The position numbers and the translations under genes were made by a program. This document shows, in pieces, positions 13,041 through 24,427 of a stretch of 64,000 nucleotides of DNA. Source of the stretch: Cordia subcordata (Eukaryota; Streptophyta; Magnoliopsida; Boraginales; Cordiaceae); NCBI GenBank assembly GCA_028554755.1, contig JAPTOF010000006.1, positions 11,712,501 through 11,776,500 of the forward strand, given 5' to 3'. Under the pieces are notes generated by a model. It saw only the letters and a list, made by a program, of their open reading frames with translations. It ran no database searches and was not told where the DNA came from. The stretch's first letter is position 1. Each line of letters begins with the position of its first letter.

Positions 13041-13478
13041 TGTAGCTTAATTCAAATTATACAAGTACAGGTGTAGCTTAATTCAGATTAATCAGTAACG
13101 TGGAAAACAATGTTACTGGATATTACTTTATTTCTATCACCCCCAAATATTTTGTTACTTTGACACGTCAAGGAAACAAATTTCTTCTTCTTCATTTCCT
13201 ACTCATAGGAAATAATGACAATGGGGTGACATTTAACATTTCTCCATATGAAATAGAAATAGTTGAATAGTTCATAAATTATAACTGTCATCCCCTTGAA
13301 ACCCTACACTACCAGACAAGAATATGGAACAATAAGCTTATCCTTGAAATGAAGGTGTCCCAAGCTAAAAACATCTTCTCAGAAACCCCACATATCATTT
13401 AGAGATGATGAAATGAGTGAAACTACTAGCTAGAAAACCCCGCAAACACACATAACTATGTATGTGTGTTTTTGTGTC

Positions 13479-13500
13479 TGTGTGTGTGTGTGTGTGTGTG
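13479..13500. repeat. (TG)n microsatellite
   Basis: Uninterrupted dinucleotide run inside the FLZ leader intron. Confidence 0.9.
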
Positions 13501-13845
13501 AGCAAACTTGGTGGGTTAGCTAAAAGATTTAATTGTTCCAGTCCAAAAAAATTTCATGCATTTGGAGTAAGAAGACAAACCAGAAAGTAGAGAAGCGGAA
13601 CAGTTTTTGCTTCAATCACAACTTAAAAAAAAACTGTAATCTCTCGTTCTTTTCATCATATATATGAGATTTGAATGTGACAAAAACCACCAAATCATGA
13701 ACGTTCGTCTTAAGCAGAAAAGTTTGTGCATGGCCATCACCACCACCAACACTAATGAAGAAAAGAGACCGGAAAACGTAAAAGATTTAAGCAATTTTTT
13801 TTTGGGGGCGTTTAAACAGCACCCTCGTCACTCATGGAATCCGAA

Positions 13846-14300
13846 CAAGACTCAACTATTTACTACATCCGGAATTCGGGAGGTGAGCAAATTAAAGAAA
13901 GATCAGATTCAGGTAAGACTCGACTTCTTAAGCTACTTCCTAAAGTTGGAATTTAAGCAAATTGAAGAAATATCAAAACTAAGGGCTCATTTGGATTGGC
14001 TTTTTTCAAAAGTTTTTTTTTAACAATTTTTGAAAAACAGTTTTTTTTTAGAAACTGAAAATTTTGACTTTTAAAAAAAATTATATTTGAGCTTTTTTTC
14101 AGAGTTTTTCTTTTTTGAAACCAAATCAAGTAGTTATTACAAAAGTAATATAACTTTTTTAAGAAAAAAAATATTTTTTCTTGAAAAAAAAAAGTACTTT
14201 TTCTTGAAAAAAAATCAATCCAAATAAGCTCTAAGTAGTAAGACTCAATTATTTAAGCTACTTCCTGAAGCTGGGATGTAAGTAAATTAAGCAAAAGATT
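13846..14300. repeat. Three imperfect ~65-bp direct repeats interrupted by a MITE
   Basis: Copies begin near 13848, 13912 and 14239. Each opens with AAGACTC and continues through an ACTAYWTYCTGAA-like core to GAGCAAATTAAAGAAA or a variant of it. The second and third copies match best (TTTAAGCTACTTCCTGAAGCTGG against CTTAAGCTACTTCCTAAAGTTGG, shown here as parts). A 249-bp MITE separates the second and third. Confidence 0.6.
13983..14231. mobile_element. Tourist-like (PIF/Harbinger) MITE, copy 1
   Basis: Terminal inverted repeats GGGCTCATTTGGATTGG on the left and, from the right end, GAGCTTATTTGGATTGA. The target duplication TAA stands at 13980-13982 and 14232-14234, the PIF/Harbinger signature. 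The interior is poly-T/poly-A rich and contains AAACCAAATCAAGTAGTTAT, also present in the copy at 57491. Non-coding. Confidence 0.8.
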
Positions 14301-14622
14301 TCTTAAATGGAAAAGTTGAGAAATACAAGTTTTCAGGACTCAGAAAGGCTGGAAACTCATCTGAAGCACCAAGAATGGAACAGATTTACACACGCAAACA
14401 CACACAGAGACACACACAGAGACATGCATGTAGGTGACGAGTGAGAGTTGAGAAGCTGATCAATTGAGTAAAAGAATTTTGAGCTTCTCAGCTAAGCAAT
14501 TAAAGAATGAACTCAACTGAGATATATAGAATTATACACAAACACGAAACACCAAAATGCAGCTTTTAATTTGTTTGGTAAAAGTGAAAAGCTCGTATAC
14601 AGAAGATCAGAAGCTTCATTAC

Positions 14623-14740
14623 CTGAAACTTTGAGCTAGCTAGCTAGCTTATAAGCTGCTTTCCTACTGCTCTCTTACCATCGCTTTCTCAGTCTTTTGC
14701 TATATACACTGCATGCATCAATTTCAACAACCCACAGAGG
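14623..14740 (-). other. Inferred FLZ 5'UTR exon
   Basis: Minus-strand stretch ending at the donor TTTCAG|GTAATG. It has no ATG-initiated long ORF and carries a GCTA tandem run (14636-14651). Its 5' end is only estimated from the TATA motif upstream. Confidence 0.4.
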
Positions 14741-14745
14741 CACTC

Positions 14746-14802
14746 ATATATAGTGCTGCCACCACCATGGTTACAGTTTCAGATACGTTTTATGCCACGT
14801 CA
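14746..14802 (-). promoter_or_regulatory. FLZ promoter: TATA box and ACGT-core element
   Basis: On the minus strand a TATATA motif at 14746-14751 lies about 120 bases before the inferred leader donor. TGACGTGG at 14795-14802 has the ACGT core of ABRE/G-box and as-1 type bZIP sites. FLZ genes are known to respond to ABA and sugar, so the site is plausible but unproven. Confidence 0.35.
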
Positions 14803-15405
14803 GCATAAGGCCAAAAATTCGTAAAAAAAAATTTCTCCATTATTTTTAATTGTGCAATAATTAAGTTAAATGAAGGACAAACAAGCTATTAAATCAAGAT
14901 TCTCCTCAAGGGTCACCTCTTACTCACACCTTAATGATCAGAAAACCATATTATAGAAATTAACCTTCTAATCTAATGTTCTTCCCACGTGAGGAGATGA
15001 TTCACATGAATGTTATGAATGATTTTTTTATATTTACAAGATTAATTATTCTACATTAAGAAAAAGATAAAGAATTTCTTTCCTTTTGCTGATTTTTTTT
15101 TTGGGGTACTTTTTTAAGGCAGTAAACGGGCTTAAAGACCAAAAAAAAAAAAAAAATATGAGGATTATTGGGATTTTGGAGTTCCAAAAGAAGAACCGAC
15201 TACAAAACGTTTCCTTAACTTTTTCTTCTAACACCATCATCATCAGCAGATTATTCTCTAGGTACTTTTTGTTGTTTTGTCACGTCGTTGTTGATCATGA
15301 GTGTCATGTTTTGGCACAATTCGGGGCCGATGAATTAAAACGTTTTTTGCAAACTTTAGCTGACCTGGTCGTGTAGGATAAACATATATATGATTCCCCA
15401 ACCCC

Positions 15406-15445
<40 letters not shown>

Positions 15446-16617
15446 CATACATACATATATATGTGTGTGTGTGTGTAAAAGATTCTCATGATCATCATAA
15501 ATTCGTAACCGTTTTTAGGTGCATATATATGACGATTAAGCAATAATCCAAGAATCAAGAACATTTTAATGATAAATCTCATAGGTTGAATATATGAAAA
15601 GGTGAAAGAACGATCTATATTTGTCGATCGATGCTAATTTGGAACTGTGTGTGGAAGAATCTAATATTGAATTGTATTGCTAAAATGATGAGTAGACTCA
15701 AATGGCAATGTCTAGTGTTACATAGGAATTAAGATTGAACAAAAATGTGTCTCAATCATAGAGAAAATGAAAAGGGAGATTAATTAAATGGAAAGGAAAA
15801 GAAAGAAAGTTTGGTCAAGATTATTGTGGGAAATAAAAATGCATGGATGCTTGAAAGTCAATGTAATTAAAATTGAATTTTTGGAAATTGATATATTTAA
15901 TGAATGTACACTCTAATCCATTTATATTTTTAGCAGCCATACCAAATGCTGATACATAGACATTTAATTATATTAGTGAATTATTAGCCTCTTTATGTCC
16001 TTCACGTTTATTTGTCAAAACTTTAGCTTCCTAGTCAACTTAACTTTAAAATGTACTCTACTTTGAAAAGGATTAGCATATCTATTTCGAGCATACAAAA
16101 ACAAAAAAAGGAATCATATGTGTATATATAGAAGGATCATGGATCTTGAAATTTAACATAGTGGTAATTAGATTTCAAAAATAATATTTCATGTGGAATG
16201 TAACAAAAGAATATATGATTGATTATCATTTCTCACAATCTTTTCAAGGTTCAAAAAAGATATGCATTTATGTAGAAAACTTAGTAATTGAGTAGATAAA
16301 TTCTCAACACGCAAATGATTTTTGATTTATACTATCGCAAAGTCAACGAGTTAAAGCGTCAACGATTATTCCCTTATTCCAAGTCCCATTTTTTCACATG
16401 TTTCACAAAGCGAAAATTACTTAATTTCATGGGCAGTTAGATACATTCAACGACTTTTTTATCTAACAATGACCATATTTTAAATTCGAAGATAAGCGTA
16501 TTTTGCAGTGACGCACTCGAATCTACGCACTTTTGGACAAACCCTACTAATAATTATTCGTTCGCGGCAAAAAGTTGTTAACGTTTTTTTTACCATTCTT
16601 GGTTATAATTAATTAAA
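14803..16617. other. AT-rich intergenic DNA
   Basis: No gene recognised. It includes an (AT)n tract at 15409-15439 followed by (ATAC)- and (GT)-type short runs to 15476. Confidence 0.5.
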
Positions 16618-17111
16618 GGATAAAATGTACCAAACACCCTGTGATCTAGCATAAGTGCAGTACGTTCTCGTGAAAAAAATTCCACACTAAACCTCTGTAG
16701 TAAATAAAAGTTTCACACATACCCCTGTAGTAAATGAAAGTTTCACACACACCTCCTTACCATCTACATTCTCTTAACGATGTTAAAATTTACAATAAAA
16801 AAGACATTAATATCCTTACCCTATTCCTTCAATTTTCTTTTTTTATTATTATTATTATTATTTTCCTTCCTTGAAAGGTTTTGAGATACCTAGATCGTGT
16901 AAACTACTAAAGTTCATTCCTTTATATAATTTATTGGAAAAGGCATCAACTTTGGATTAGTTGCTTAAGCACTTATAGAAGAATTAAAGATGGGATTTGA
17001 TTAAAGAAACGCTATATAATATTATTAATGAAACAATAATACAGTATAATACTATTATAATAATATTTAGATACTTTCTAATGTCATCCTTTTTTGCTAC
17101 AAATTTTAATG

Positions 17112-17164
<53 letters not shown>

Positions 17165-17353
17165 TGGAGGATTAGAGTAAGGCTATTAATATATTTTTTA
17201 TTGTAAATTTTAACACTACTAAGGGAATTTAGATGGTAAAAGGGTGAGTGTGGAACTTTTATTCACTACAAGGACTTGGTGTGGGACTTTTGACACCATA
17301 AGGGAGTGTTGTGCACTTGTAATAAACTACAAGAGATCTGATGCATTTTACCC
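16618..17353. mobile_element. Mutator-like MITE with 9-bp target duplication
   Basis: A 736-bp non-coding element. The left end is GGATAAAATGTACCAAACAC; the right end read on the minus strand is GGGTAAAATGCATCAGATCT. The 9-bp duplication TTAATTAAA is perfect at 16609-16617 and 17354-17362. The arms hold shorter internal repeats (TAGTAAATRAAAGTTTCACAC twice on the left, in variants). The centre carries a long (AAT)n run. Its terminal motif GGGNNAAATGCAT is shared with the element at 366-778. Confidence 0.75.
17110..17163. repeat. (AAT)n microsatellite inside the MITE
   Basis: About 54 bases of perfect trinucleotide repeat. Confidence 0.92.
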
Positions 17354-17362
17354 TTAATTAAA

Positions 17363-19383
17363 TTCTTAAGCTATTATGATATACACATCATACTTTAACA
17401 AACTACATTGTACAAAAATGTCAAAATAACTTCATCTAATAGGCATTATTTGCATGGTTCAACAAGAATATTTCATGACTTCAAGCATTATTACATACCC
17501 AAACCCTAAAACCTTTATGGTCAAAATTTCGCATTTTTTGTTGCATAATATGGCCTGTTAGATAATTCAGTTGGAGATGTTAGTCCAAGCTAGCCAAATT
17601 TCAATATGCACATTGCTCAGAATGTAATGAGAATAATAAAATATTTATCCTAATTAAAAAGCATATAATTAAGAGTCCTTTTTTCTTTAAACTTGTCCTT
17701 AGTAAGGTCAAATATAATATAATATTTATTATATATATAAAGCATAACTGCATACACCATATTATTTCCCTCTAAAATTTTTTAGTTCACTTTAAACTAC
17801 CACGTGTCTCTTTCTATATAGCTGACATGTGTTCTTTGTACATTAAAAAAGAAAAGATTACTCTATAAATCGAAACTGTAAAGACTAATATATTACATTA
17901 AAAGATGCTCAAAAAATAATGGAAATGTACCAAAATACATCATTCATGGTTTTTTTTTCTAAAATTATTAGATTTTACAAAATATAAAAGTTGTAAAATG
18001 TCAGAAATTTAATATGATAAAATACTCATTTATCGCATGTATCACACGAGTACTACATTTAAATTATGCATTGTGAATTCAATTAACATATTGTGTAATT
18101 ATCATTTCTTATATTATTGGGTACTTCTATTATTAATTTAATGAGACTTTTTTTTCGATTATTTTACACCTTATATATACATAAAATTATATTTTACTTG
18201 ACTAGTAATATAATGTAATATAATATAATATATTTCATTAATTGTATGTGAACTTCAATAATTTATTTTTAATCAATAATTTCAAGTATATGATTTATAT
18301 TATATTGCAATGAGTAGGAGATTTGGCAAAAGAATGTGACATATACAAAGGCAAATTTAATATAATTTAAGTTTTAGTAGAATTTGAGCCTCAAAATGTT
18401 GATCCTCCAAGTGGTTCATTATTAAGAATCCTAACTTCATTTTTTTTTTTTGTCCATTAATTTCAAATATATAACTATATATATTGGAAGCATATAGAGA
18501 TTTGAGTACTCAAAGAAAAAAAAGGGCCTTACAAAAGACAAATTTATTCTAAGTCATAGTAGTATTTGAGCCTCAATATTGTTATCTTCCTAGTGGTTTA
18601 ATTTTATTCATTATTAATTGTTCCATGAATGATGATATTAATTACTTTCAGAAAAAATAAGGTAGCCAATTATTCAACTTTTAATTAAAGACATAATAAT
18701 ACAAAAATATGCAATTCTTCGTATAGGGAAAAAAATAAACCAAGTTATATAACATAGACTGCACGAGGAAATGTCTAGAATCCCATATAGTATATTTCTT
18801 CTCGAAATAAACAAATTGGATTTTGCTTAAGAAACAAATTTTAAATTAAACCGATAAATTCGATTTTGTTACTCTTGAATCATACTTTTGTCATCCGTCA
18901 TATAAATTTTCCTACTTTCTCAAACATGGCCTCATGTTTCGAGACAAGAGGGGAAAAAAAGAGAAGGAAAAAAAAAAAAAAAACAAGAGAAAGAAAGGAG
19001 GAGAAGAAGAAACGAAAGTTGGCTTCCTATATTCAATGAGAAAAGGTTTTTTTTTTTTTGCTTATAAACACCTTGTGTTTAGAGATAAATATACAAGTGG
19101 TATTTAAATTCACGAAATAACAATTGAAACCTCCTGTGTTTTTTTAAAAGTTGCACTTTTGGTCCTTCCGTTACGATTTTCGTCTATTTTGACAACGAAT
19201 ATCTAACACAAGCAAAAAATGACACTGAGCTTCGATTCATTTTTTGCCTTTAATTGAAAACACACCCCTTGTGTTTTTTTTTTTTTTTTTATTCATCATA
19301 TTTCAAAAAATTTAAATTTAAAATCACCACCAACACACACGCCCACCCCCTTTGCTCGCCATCTTCATCGGAATAATTTTTTT
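17363..19383. other. AT-rich intergenic DNA
   Basis: No gene recognised. 19060-19290 has paired CTTGTGTTT phrases that look like remains of another small transposon, too degraded to delimit. Confidence 0.45.
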
Positions 19384-20258
19384 TTACCTTGATTTTAAAT
19401 TTTTATGACAAAAATACCCTACTTTTTAAATTCGTTTAAAAAATGTTCATTTTGGTAGGTGACCTACCGTTTCGGTAGTAGGTAACTTACTATTTACGAA
19501 TCTCGAAATTTAAAAAGATTAAAGAAAGAAAACGGTTGCAGATCCCAAAATTTAAAAAAAATTAAAAAGTAAAACGATTGTATCTTTAACGAAAATAGTA
19601 AGTTTAGATAACCAAATGTCCCCTTATGGGACCATGCAGATGAGCATGCTATCATGACTTATTCTATAGAAATTTACCTATACAATAATAGTCAATGGGA
19701 TCTCAATTTACGCTCAAAGTTAAGGTTTGGGGATTGAAATATCTTACCTTAAAAGTTTCAACAATATTAGGGTATATAATAATTATTTAGGACCTTAATT
19801 TCTCCAATAATAATATAATTTGTAATTTTTTTAGGTCAAATTTCCTAACTTTTAATTAAATGGTGTTCTCCCACCATGTAGTAAAAATCAATCTAAAAGT
19901 AATTGTAATACATATAGTTTGATTTTCGATACAATTTTTAACACAAAGCCTTTTTTTTCTATTTTTTTCACCAATTATCACTTATATTAGAAACCATTGA
20001 AATTGTTGAGGTTTAAGGCAAATCAGCCCCCATTTGGGCAAATTAGCCCATTTTCGGTAGGGGACCTACCAAAACGGTAGGTGACCAACCGTTTTCGTTA
20101 AAAACGTAACCGTTTTCTCCTTTAAATTTTTTCAAAGTCCGGAATCTGAGAACTGTAGGTCATTTACAAAAATAGTAGGTAACCTACCAAAAATGACATT
20201 TTTAAATGAATTTAAAAGTAAAGTATTTTTACTATAAAAATTTAAAATTAGGGTAAAA
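19384..20258. mobile_element. Foldback element with long inverted arms and GGTAGGTNACCTACC motifs
   Basis: The left arm, about 19384-19605, matches the reverse complement of about 20045-20258 along most of its length. Shared phrases in the same order are TTTTAAATTTTTAT, AAAATACYYTACTTTT, ATTTTGGTAGGT, TACTATTT, AAATTTAAA and GAAAACGGTT. Both arms carry near-palindromic 15-mers (GGTAGGTGACCTACC at left; GGTAGGTTACCTACT and GGTAGGTCCCCTACC when the right arm is read on the minus strand). The centre of about 440 bases is not coding. I cannot place a target duplication, so the superfamily is open. Confidence 0.6.
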
Positions 20259-21399
20259 AATAAAAATATTTCCACCTTCATCGTCATCGTTGTCGTCGTC
20301 ATTCTCAAGGCATGAGCTTACAAAGTCACTGAGCTAATGTCTGCCAATTTTTGGTTTATCAGAAGTGACAGAAATGCTTGCAAATTCACGATTACTTCAT
20401 GCTTATGGACCTGATAAAGAGGGTCATTCACCTCTTTTCTTCGAAATGCTACAGCAGATGCAGATTCTAAATTTCCTTAAGGGACATATCTAATAAAAAA
20501 AATACTTAAACTATTTATAAATAATTAATGTTTATAATTAGCTTTTGATGTTTATAAATAATAAAGAAGTGTTTAAATAAATGTGCTTATAAATTATTAA
20601 CTTGTTTGATACATATGTATTTATAAGTAATAATGTTTTATTAAAATGTTTAAAAAGGACACTACACTATTAATTAATATTATATTTTTTCATGTTTTTA
20701 AAGATTAGTGAAGTTTTTCATTTGTTCAAAACCCATAACTGGGTAGAGACAAATAAGGAAAGTGCTGCTTTTCTTTTTTAAGTTATTTATAAACAAAATT
20801 TATCAAACACACAATATTTTATTTTTCTACTTACAAGTAAAAACAAACACCCTTTTCATTAGTCACCATTAACACAAAAATCATTATCGGAAACATGCAA
20901 ATAGAACGTAAACGTAAACTCTCAACATGCACTTCACGTGTACTAGAGGAGATAACTCAATCCCAAAGTATTCTAATCTACTTCTTTTTGAACCCTCCCA
21001 AAAGCAATCCTATTTCTTTTTCTTTAATTTCTTCCCAATAAGATGAAGGAATTTGGAACAAAAACATTGAAAGAGAATGGAAAGAAGATTTTTTTCACCC
21101 TTTCTCATAGTGGAGTTACTATTAGTTGAAATTACGCATTCTTTTCTTAATTATTGGATATAAAAACAAAGATAAAGAGGAGCCAGCAACAAAGGTCGGA
21201 TCGATCATTGGCTTAATGCCAAATTTGGGATTTTAAGTTATAAAAAAGCTAAAATTTTTAAATAGTATTATAGTATTATGAAAGATTAAAGGTAATAAAA
21301 TCACAATGCATTTATAACAAAATAATTTTTACAATTATTAGTTTCTCTAGTGAAGTTATAATCTATGAGGAAATCCAAAATAAAAGCTACCTTAGATTG
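20259..21399. other. Intergenic DNA before the trihelix gene
   Basis: AT-rich. 20480-20860 repeats TTTATAAATAAT-like phrases in both orientations, perhaps another decayed MITE. No gene recognised. The trihelix promoter presumably lies at the right end. Confidence 0.4.
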
Positions 21400-22742
21400 T
21401 TGAGCGTTGTCCGTCAGTTCAAGTAATTTAATAGGGTGTTTGCCCTCGGTCCCATGTGGGCGCCACAGTTGGGTGAGACGAAGCCAAAAGTCACACAGCG
21501 CACACCAGGCGCACGTTAGCCCTATCCCCCCTCTACACTCGCATTTTCAGCTAAAGCAAAATTTTTTCCTCTCTTTTTCTGTGCGTCTAATCCCCAAAGA
21601 TGCCCACTTCCTCGCTTTCCCATCTCTTCTTCCCCAATATCAACCCCTAAAATCTCTAAAATCAAGCAAAACCCACAAAGGATTTTCAAAAATTGTTTCG
21701 ATTTTCCCTCAAATTTCAAAAAGGTTCCATGAATTTTCCCATTTATTGAATTTTTTTTTCTCTTGTTATTGTTGCTGTTTTGATGCTTAATTTTGTGGGA
21801 AGTTTGGAACTTTGAGGGGTTCCAACAATAATATTTGGCACTTTTGAGGTAATTTATTTACGAAGGTTTTATTTTATTTGGATTTTTTTAAAAGATTCAA
21901 AGCTGTCGTTTTTAAGCAAAATTTAAAGCTTTTTTTTTTTTTGGCGTAATTCTGTGTGTATTAAATTTGAATCTTATGTTTATTACTTGATTTATCTTTG
22001 TTGTAGAGTGATCTGAGCTGTTGTTGTTTTTGTCTTATTTTGTTTCGTTTATTTATTTATTTTATTTTGAAGTGCACAAAATTTGTGATCTTGGATTTAA
22101 TTCTGTTGGGTAGGGAAAAAGGAAAAAAGAACAAATCTTTAATTTGAATATTAATAGTTGGACTTTTGTGAATGTGTGATTGCATTTATTGTGTTTGATA
22201 ATGGGTAGTGTTAATCTTGCTCGTAATTGCATTAGAAATACCGAAATGTCGTGTTGGCAATATAAAGCAGAAATTTGAGAAAACCCTTGTTTTCTTGAAG
22301 GTAATAGGGCAGTCCCGTGCAGAGTCCTGGGAAAAATAAAAAGGAAAAATCTTTAATTGAAGATTTAAAGGTTGGGTTTAGTTGTGTTTGATAATGGATA
22401 GTGTTATCCTTGTTCGTAATCGTATTAGAGGTGAGGAGATTTAGTGCTAGCCATATGAGGTAGAAATTTGAGAAGGCCCTTGTTTCTTGAAAGTAATTAA
22501 AGGACAGTCCTGAGTACAATGATCCCACCAATTCGGGGGGAAGTTGGGCGCACTTTGCAAGTTCATTGTGTGATTTGCTCTCACGGTGGTGACAACTCTC
22601 TGCTGCACCACGGGACCCCATCTTTCTTGAAAATGATTGTGGGAATTAATCTTTTTGTGTAGGAAATTAGTTTTTCCTAGAGAATTAAAATTTGAGTTCC
22701 TTTTATAGGTTTATTTGTGGTTGATTGATTCACTGCGCCTGA
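21400..22742 (+). other. Trihelix gene leader with probable intron
   Basis: 21420-21840 is C/T-rich and less AT-rich than its surroundings, as 5'UTRs often are. A donor GAG|GTAATT near 21849 and acceptors near 22662 (TGTGTAG) or 22707 (TTTTATAG) suggest a leader intron of about 0.8 kb. The intron contains a diverged tandem duplication (22115-22515). Confidence 0.45.
22115..22515 (+). repeat. Diverged ~200-bp tandem duplication in the trihelix leader
   Basis: Two head-to-tail units, about 22115-22325 and 22328-22515, share in the same order AAATCTTTAATT, TGTGTTTGATAATGG, TAGTGTTA, CTCGTAAT or TTCGTAAT, CAGAAATTTGAGAA or TAGAAATTTGAGAA, CCTTGTTT, TTGAA and ACAGTCC or GCAGTCC. Confidence 0.75.
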
Positions 22743-23858
22743 ATGGATGATACTGAGGATGATGCAAGGTATCCACCGAACAATCCTTACAGAATATACC
22801 AGGGTTATGGATCATCAAATCGCCAAAGGGTTCATGTGAAGAATGTTCCGGTACCTCGTGATGATGGTGATAAGTATGTGGAGGATGCAGATGATGAAGA
22901 CATTGATGAAGAAGAAGATGATGATGCTGATACGGGAGGAAATGGTGTTCAGAGGATAGGTAATAACGACTACGACAATGATGAGGATGAGGATGACGAC
23001 GATGATTATGGTGATGCACAGAAGCATCCCAAGAAAAGGAAGTTGAAGAGTCTGTTGTCAAGTTATGAGTTTGCACCTCGAGTACCAGCGCCATCAACTG
23101 TGACTGTTGCAGCACCAAAGCCTGGTGGAAGAAATTCGCTTACAGATTGGACGGAGCATGAGACATTTATATTACTAGATGCTTGGGGTGATAAGTTTCT
23201 ACAGCATGGGAGGAAAAGCCTTCGGTCTGAGGAGTGGCAAGAAGTTGCTGAGAAGGTTTCGCAGGAGTCAAAGATTGAGAGGACAGACACTCAGTGTAGA
23301 AACCGGTTAGATACATTGAAGAAAAAATACAAAAAAGAAAAGGTGAAATTAGCAGAAGTTGGAAGTTCCTCCAGTAAGTGGGTGTATTTTAAGAAGATGG
23401 ATATGTTATTATCATCACCTGCGCAGCAGCAAACTGGCCTTTCATGCGGAGTGGACTCTGGTGAATATGTCTTCATGAACCCCAAAGTTTACCTGAATCA
23501 CGCAAATGGCTTGGATGAGATGAGGGACAGCCCTGGAAATTCAGAATCTGCTGAAGGGGAGGAGGATGATTCTGAGGGCCTACCACCCAAGAGGACGAAG
23601 AATGGAGCGAGCCAAAGTAGAGCGGCTTCCTTCAAGTTACTTGCAGATTCTATTCAGAAATTTGGTGAGATATTTGAGAAGATTGAGAATAGCAAGAGAC
23701 ATCAAATGCTGGAACTGGAAAAAATGAGGATGGATTTTCATAGGGAATTGGAAATGCAGAAGAGGCAAATATTGGAGAGAGCTCAAGCAGAGATCGCAAA
23801 GATCCGGCGAGGAGATGATGAAGAGAATGATGTGTCTGCTGAGAATGTTAGTGGTTGA
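22743..23858 (+). CDS. Trihelix (MYB/SANT-like) transcription factor, ASIL/ENAP type
   Basis: Intronless 371-aa nuclear protein. Residues 44-90 are an acidic low-complexity tract rich in Asp and Glu, followed by a basic patch KHPKKRKLK (94-102) that could serve as a nuclear localisation signal. The MYB/SANT-like trihelix domain spans about 133-225: LTDWTEHETFILLDAWGDKF, then EEWQEVAEKV, RTDTQCRNRLDTLKKKYKKE and SKWVYFKKMDMLL, with the Trp spacing typical of trihelix repeats. The C terminus (about 305-362) is a predicted coiled coil for dimerisation (EIFEKIENSKRHQMLELEKM onward). This architecture matches the SIP1 clade, which includes ASIL1/2 (repressors of embryonic genes) and the EIN2-associated ENAP proteins. 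Which member it is cannot be decided from sequence alone. Confidence 0.92.
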   Translation: MDDTEDDARYPPNNPYRIYQGYGSSNRQRVHVKNVPVPRDDGDKYVEDADDEDIDEEEDDDADTGGNGVQRIGNNDYDNDEDEDDDDDYGDAQKHPKKRKLKSLLSSYEFAPRVPAPSTVTVAAPKPGGRNSLTDWTEHETFILLDAWGDKFLQHGRKSLRSEEWQEVAEKVSQESKIERTDTQCRNRLDTLKKKYKKEKVKLAEVGSSSSKWVYFKKMDMLLSSPAQQQTGLSCGVDSGEYVFMNPKVYLNHANGLDEMRDSPGNSESAEGEEDDSEGLPPKRTKNGASQSRAASFKLLADSIQKFGEIFEKIENSKRHQMLELEKMRMDFHRELEMQKRQILERAQAEIAKIRRGDDEENDVSAENVSG

Positions 23859-24344
23859 CGTAGCTAAACTTTAATCTGTTTAAATGCAACGTGACTCGCC
23901 GCGCTGCTCACAATTGTTGTATCATATACCTCTTGGGTCATTGATTCCAAAGCAATAAAATGCTGTGCTGAATGAATGTAATCAACATACAAGTAAAAGT
24001 AGTAGATAATAAAGTTCCGAATTATATTGTCGTTCTTCCTATCTGTGTTGAATCTCTTCTGTTCATGTTGTGCGGGTATTCTTTTCTTGTTTATGCATTG
24101 CATTTGGAGTACAATGCAGTGAATGATAAGCAGCATACAGTACTGGAACTCAGAGATGCTATAGTTAATCAACATGCCCTGCCTGATTCTGTTCCATTTT
24201 GAAGCTTGCCTCCTACCCCTCCTCACTGAGCTAGAGATGTTATGTTTGATCATATCTATTTAAGAATGAGAGGAGCAATTAGTGTGTTCTTACAGATTTT
24301 TGTTGTCTAATGTGGAATTATTGGGGCTTGTTTGGCTACATTAT

Positions 24345-24427
24345 GGGCTCACTTGGATTGTTTTTTTAGAAGCGCTTTTTTCGTAAATTTGTTTCAAGAA
24401 AAAAAAAAAATCACTCCAAATCGGCCC
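24345..24427. mobile_element. Tourist-like MITE, copy 3 (short, 83 bp)
   Basis: Left end GGGCTCACTTGGATTG, right end (minus) GGGCCGATTTGGAGTG. Flanking TAT on both sides, 24342-24344 and 24428-24430. Same family as 13983 by its ends but with most of the interior absent. Confidence 0.6.

Larger units (their letters stand above)
12816..14622 (-). other. Inferred 5'UTR intron of the FLZ gene
   Basis: On the minus strand a donor TTTCAG|GTAATG at 14622 and an acceptor TTCTTGCAG at 12816 would delimit a 1.8-kb leader intron. It contains a CACTA-like end (12854), a TG microsatellite, three imperfect ~65-bp repeats and a Tourist-like MITE (see separate entries). Leader introns are common in FLZ genes. 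Inferred from splice signals only. Confidence 0.55.

Noticed and set aside
13664..14023. 119-codon plus-strand ORF in the FLZ leader intron
   Set aside because: It crosses the duplicated segments and the MITE end, has low-complexity codon use and no recognisable domain.
17000..17206. ORF with a long asparagine run
   Set aside because: It is the (AAT)n microsatellite inside a MITE.
21407..21790. 127-codon ORF upstream of the trihelix gene
   Set aside because: C/T-rich leader sequence. The ORF start is not an ATG (it begins at a TTG-type codon), and no family is recognised.
22232..23118. Minus-strand ORFs opposite the trihelix gene, including a His-rich one
   Set aside because: Mirror of the Asp/Glu-rich coding tract on the other strand.
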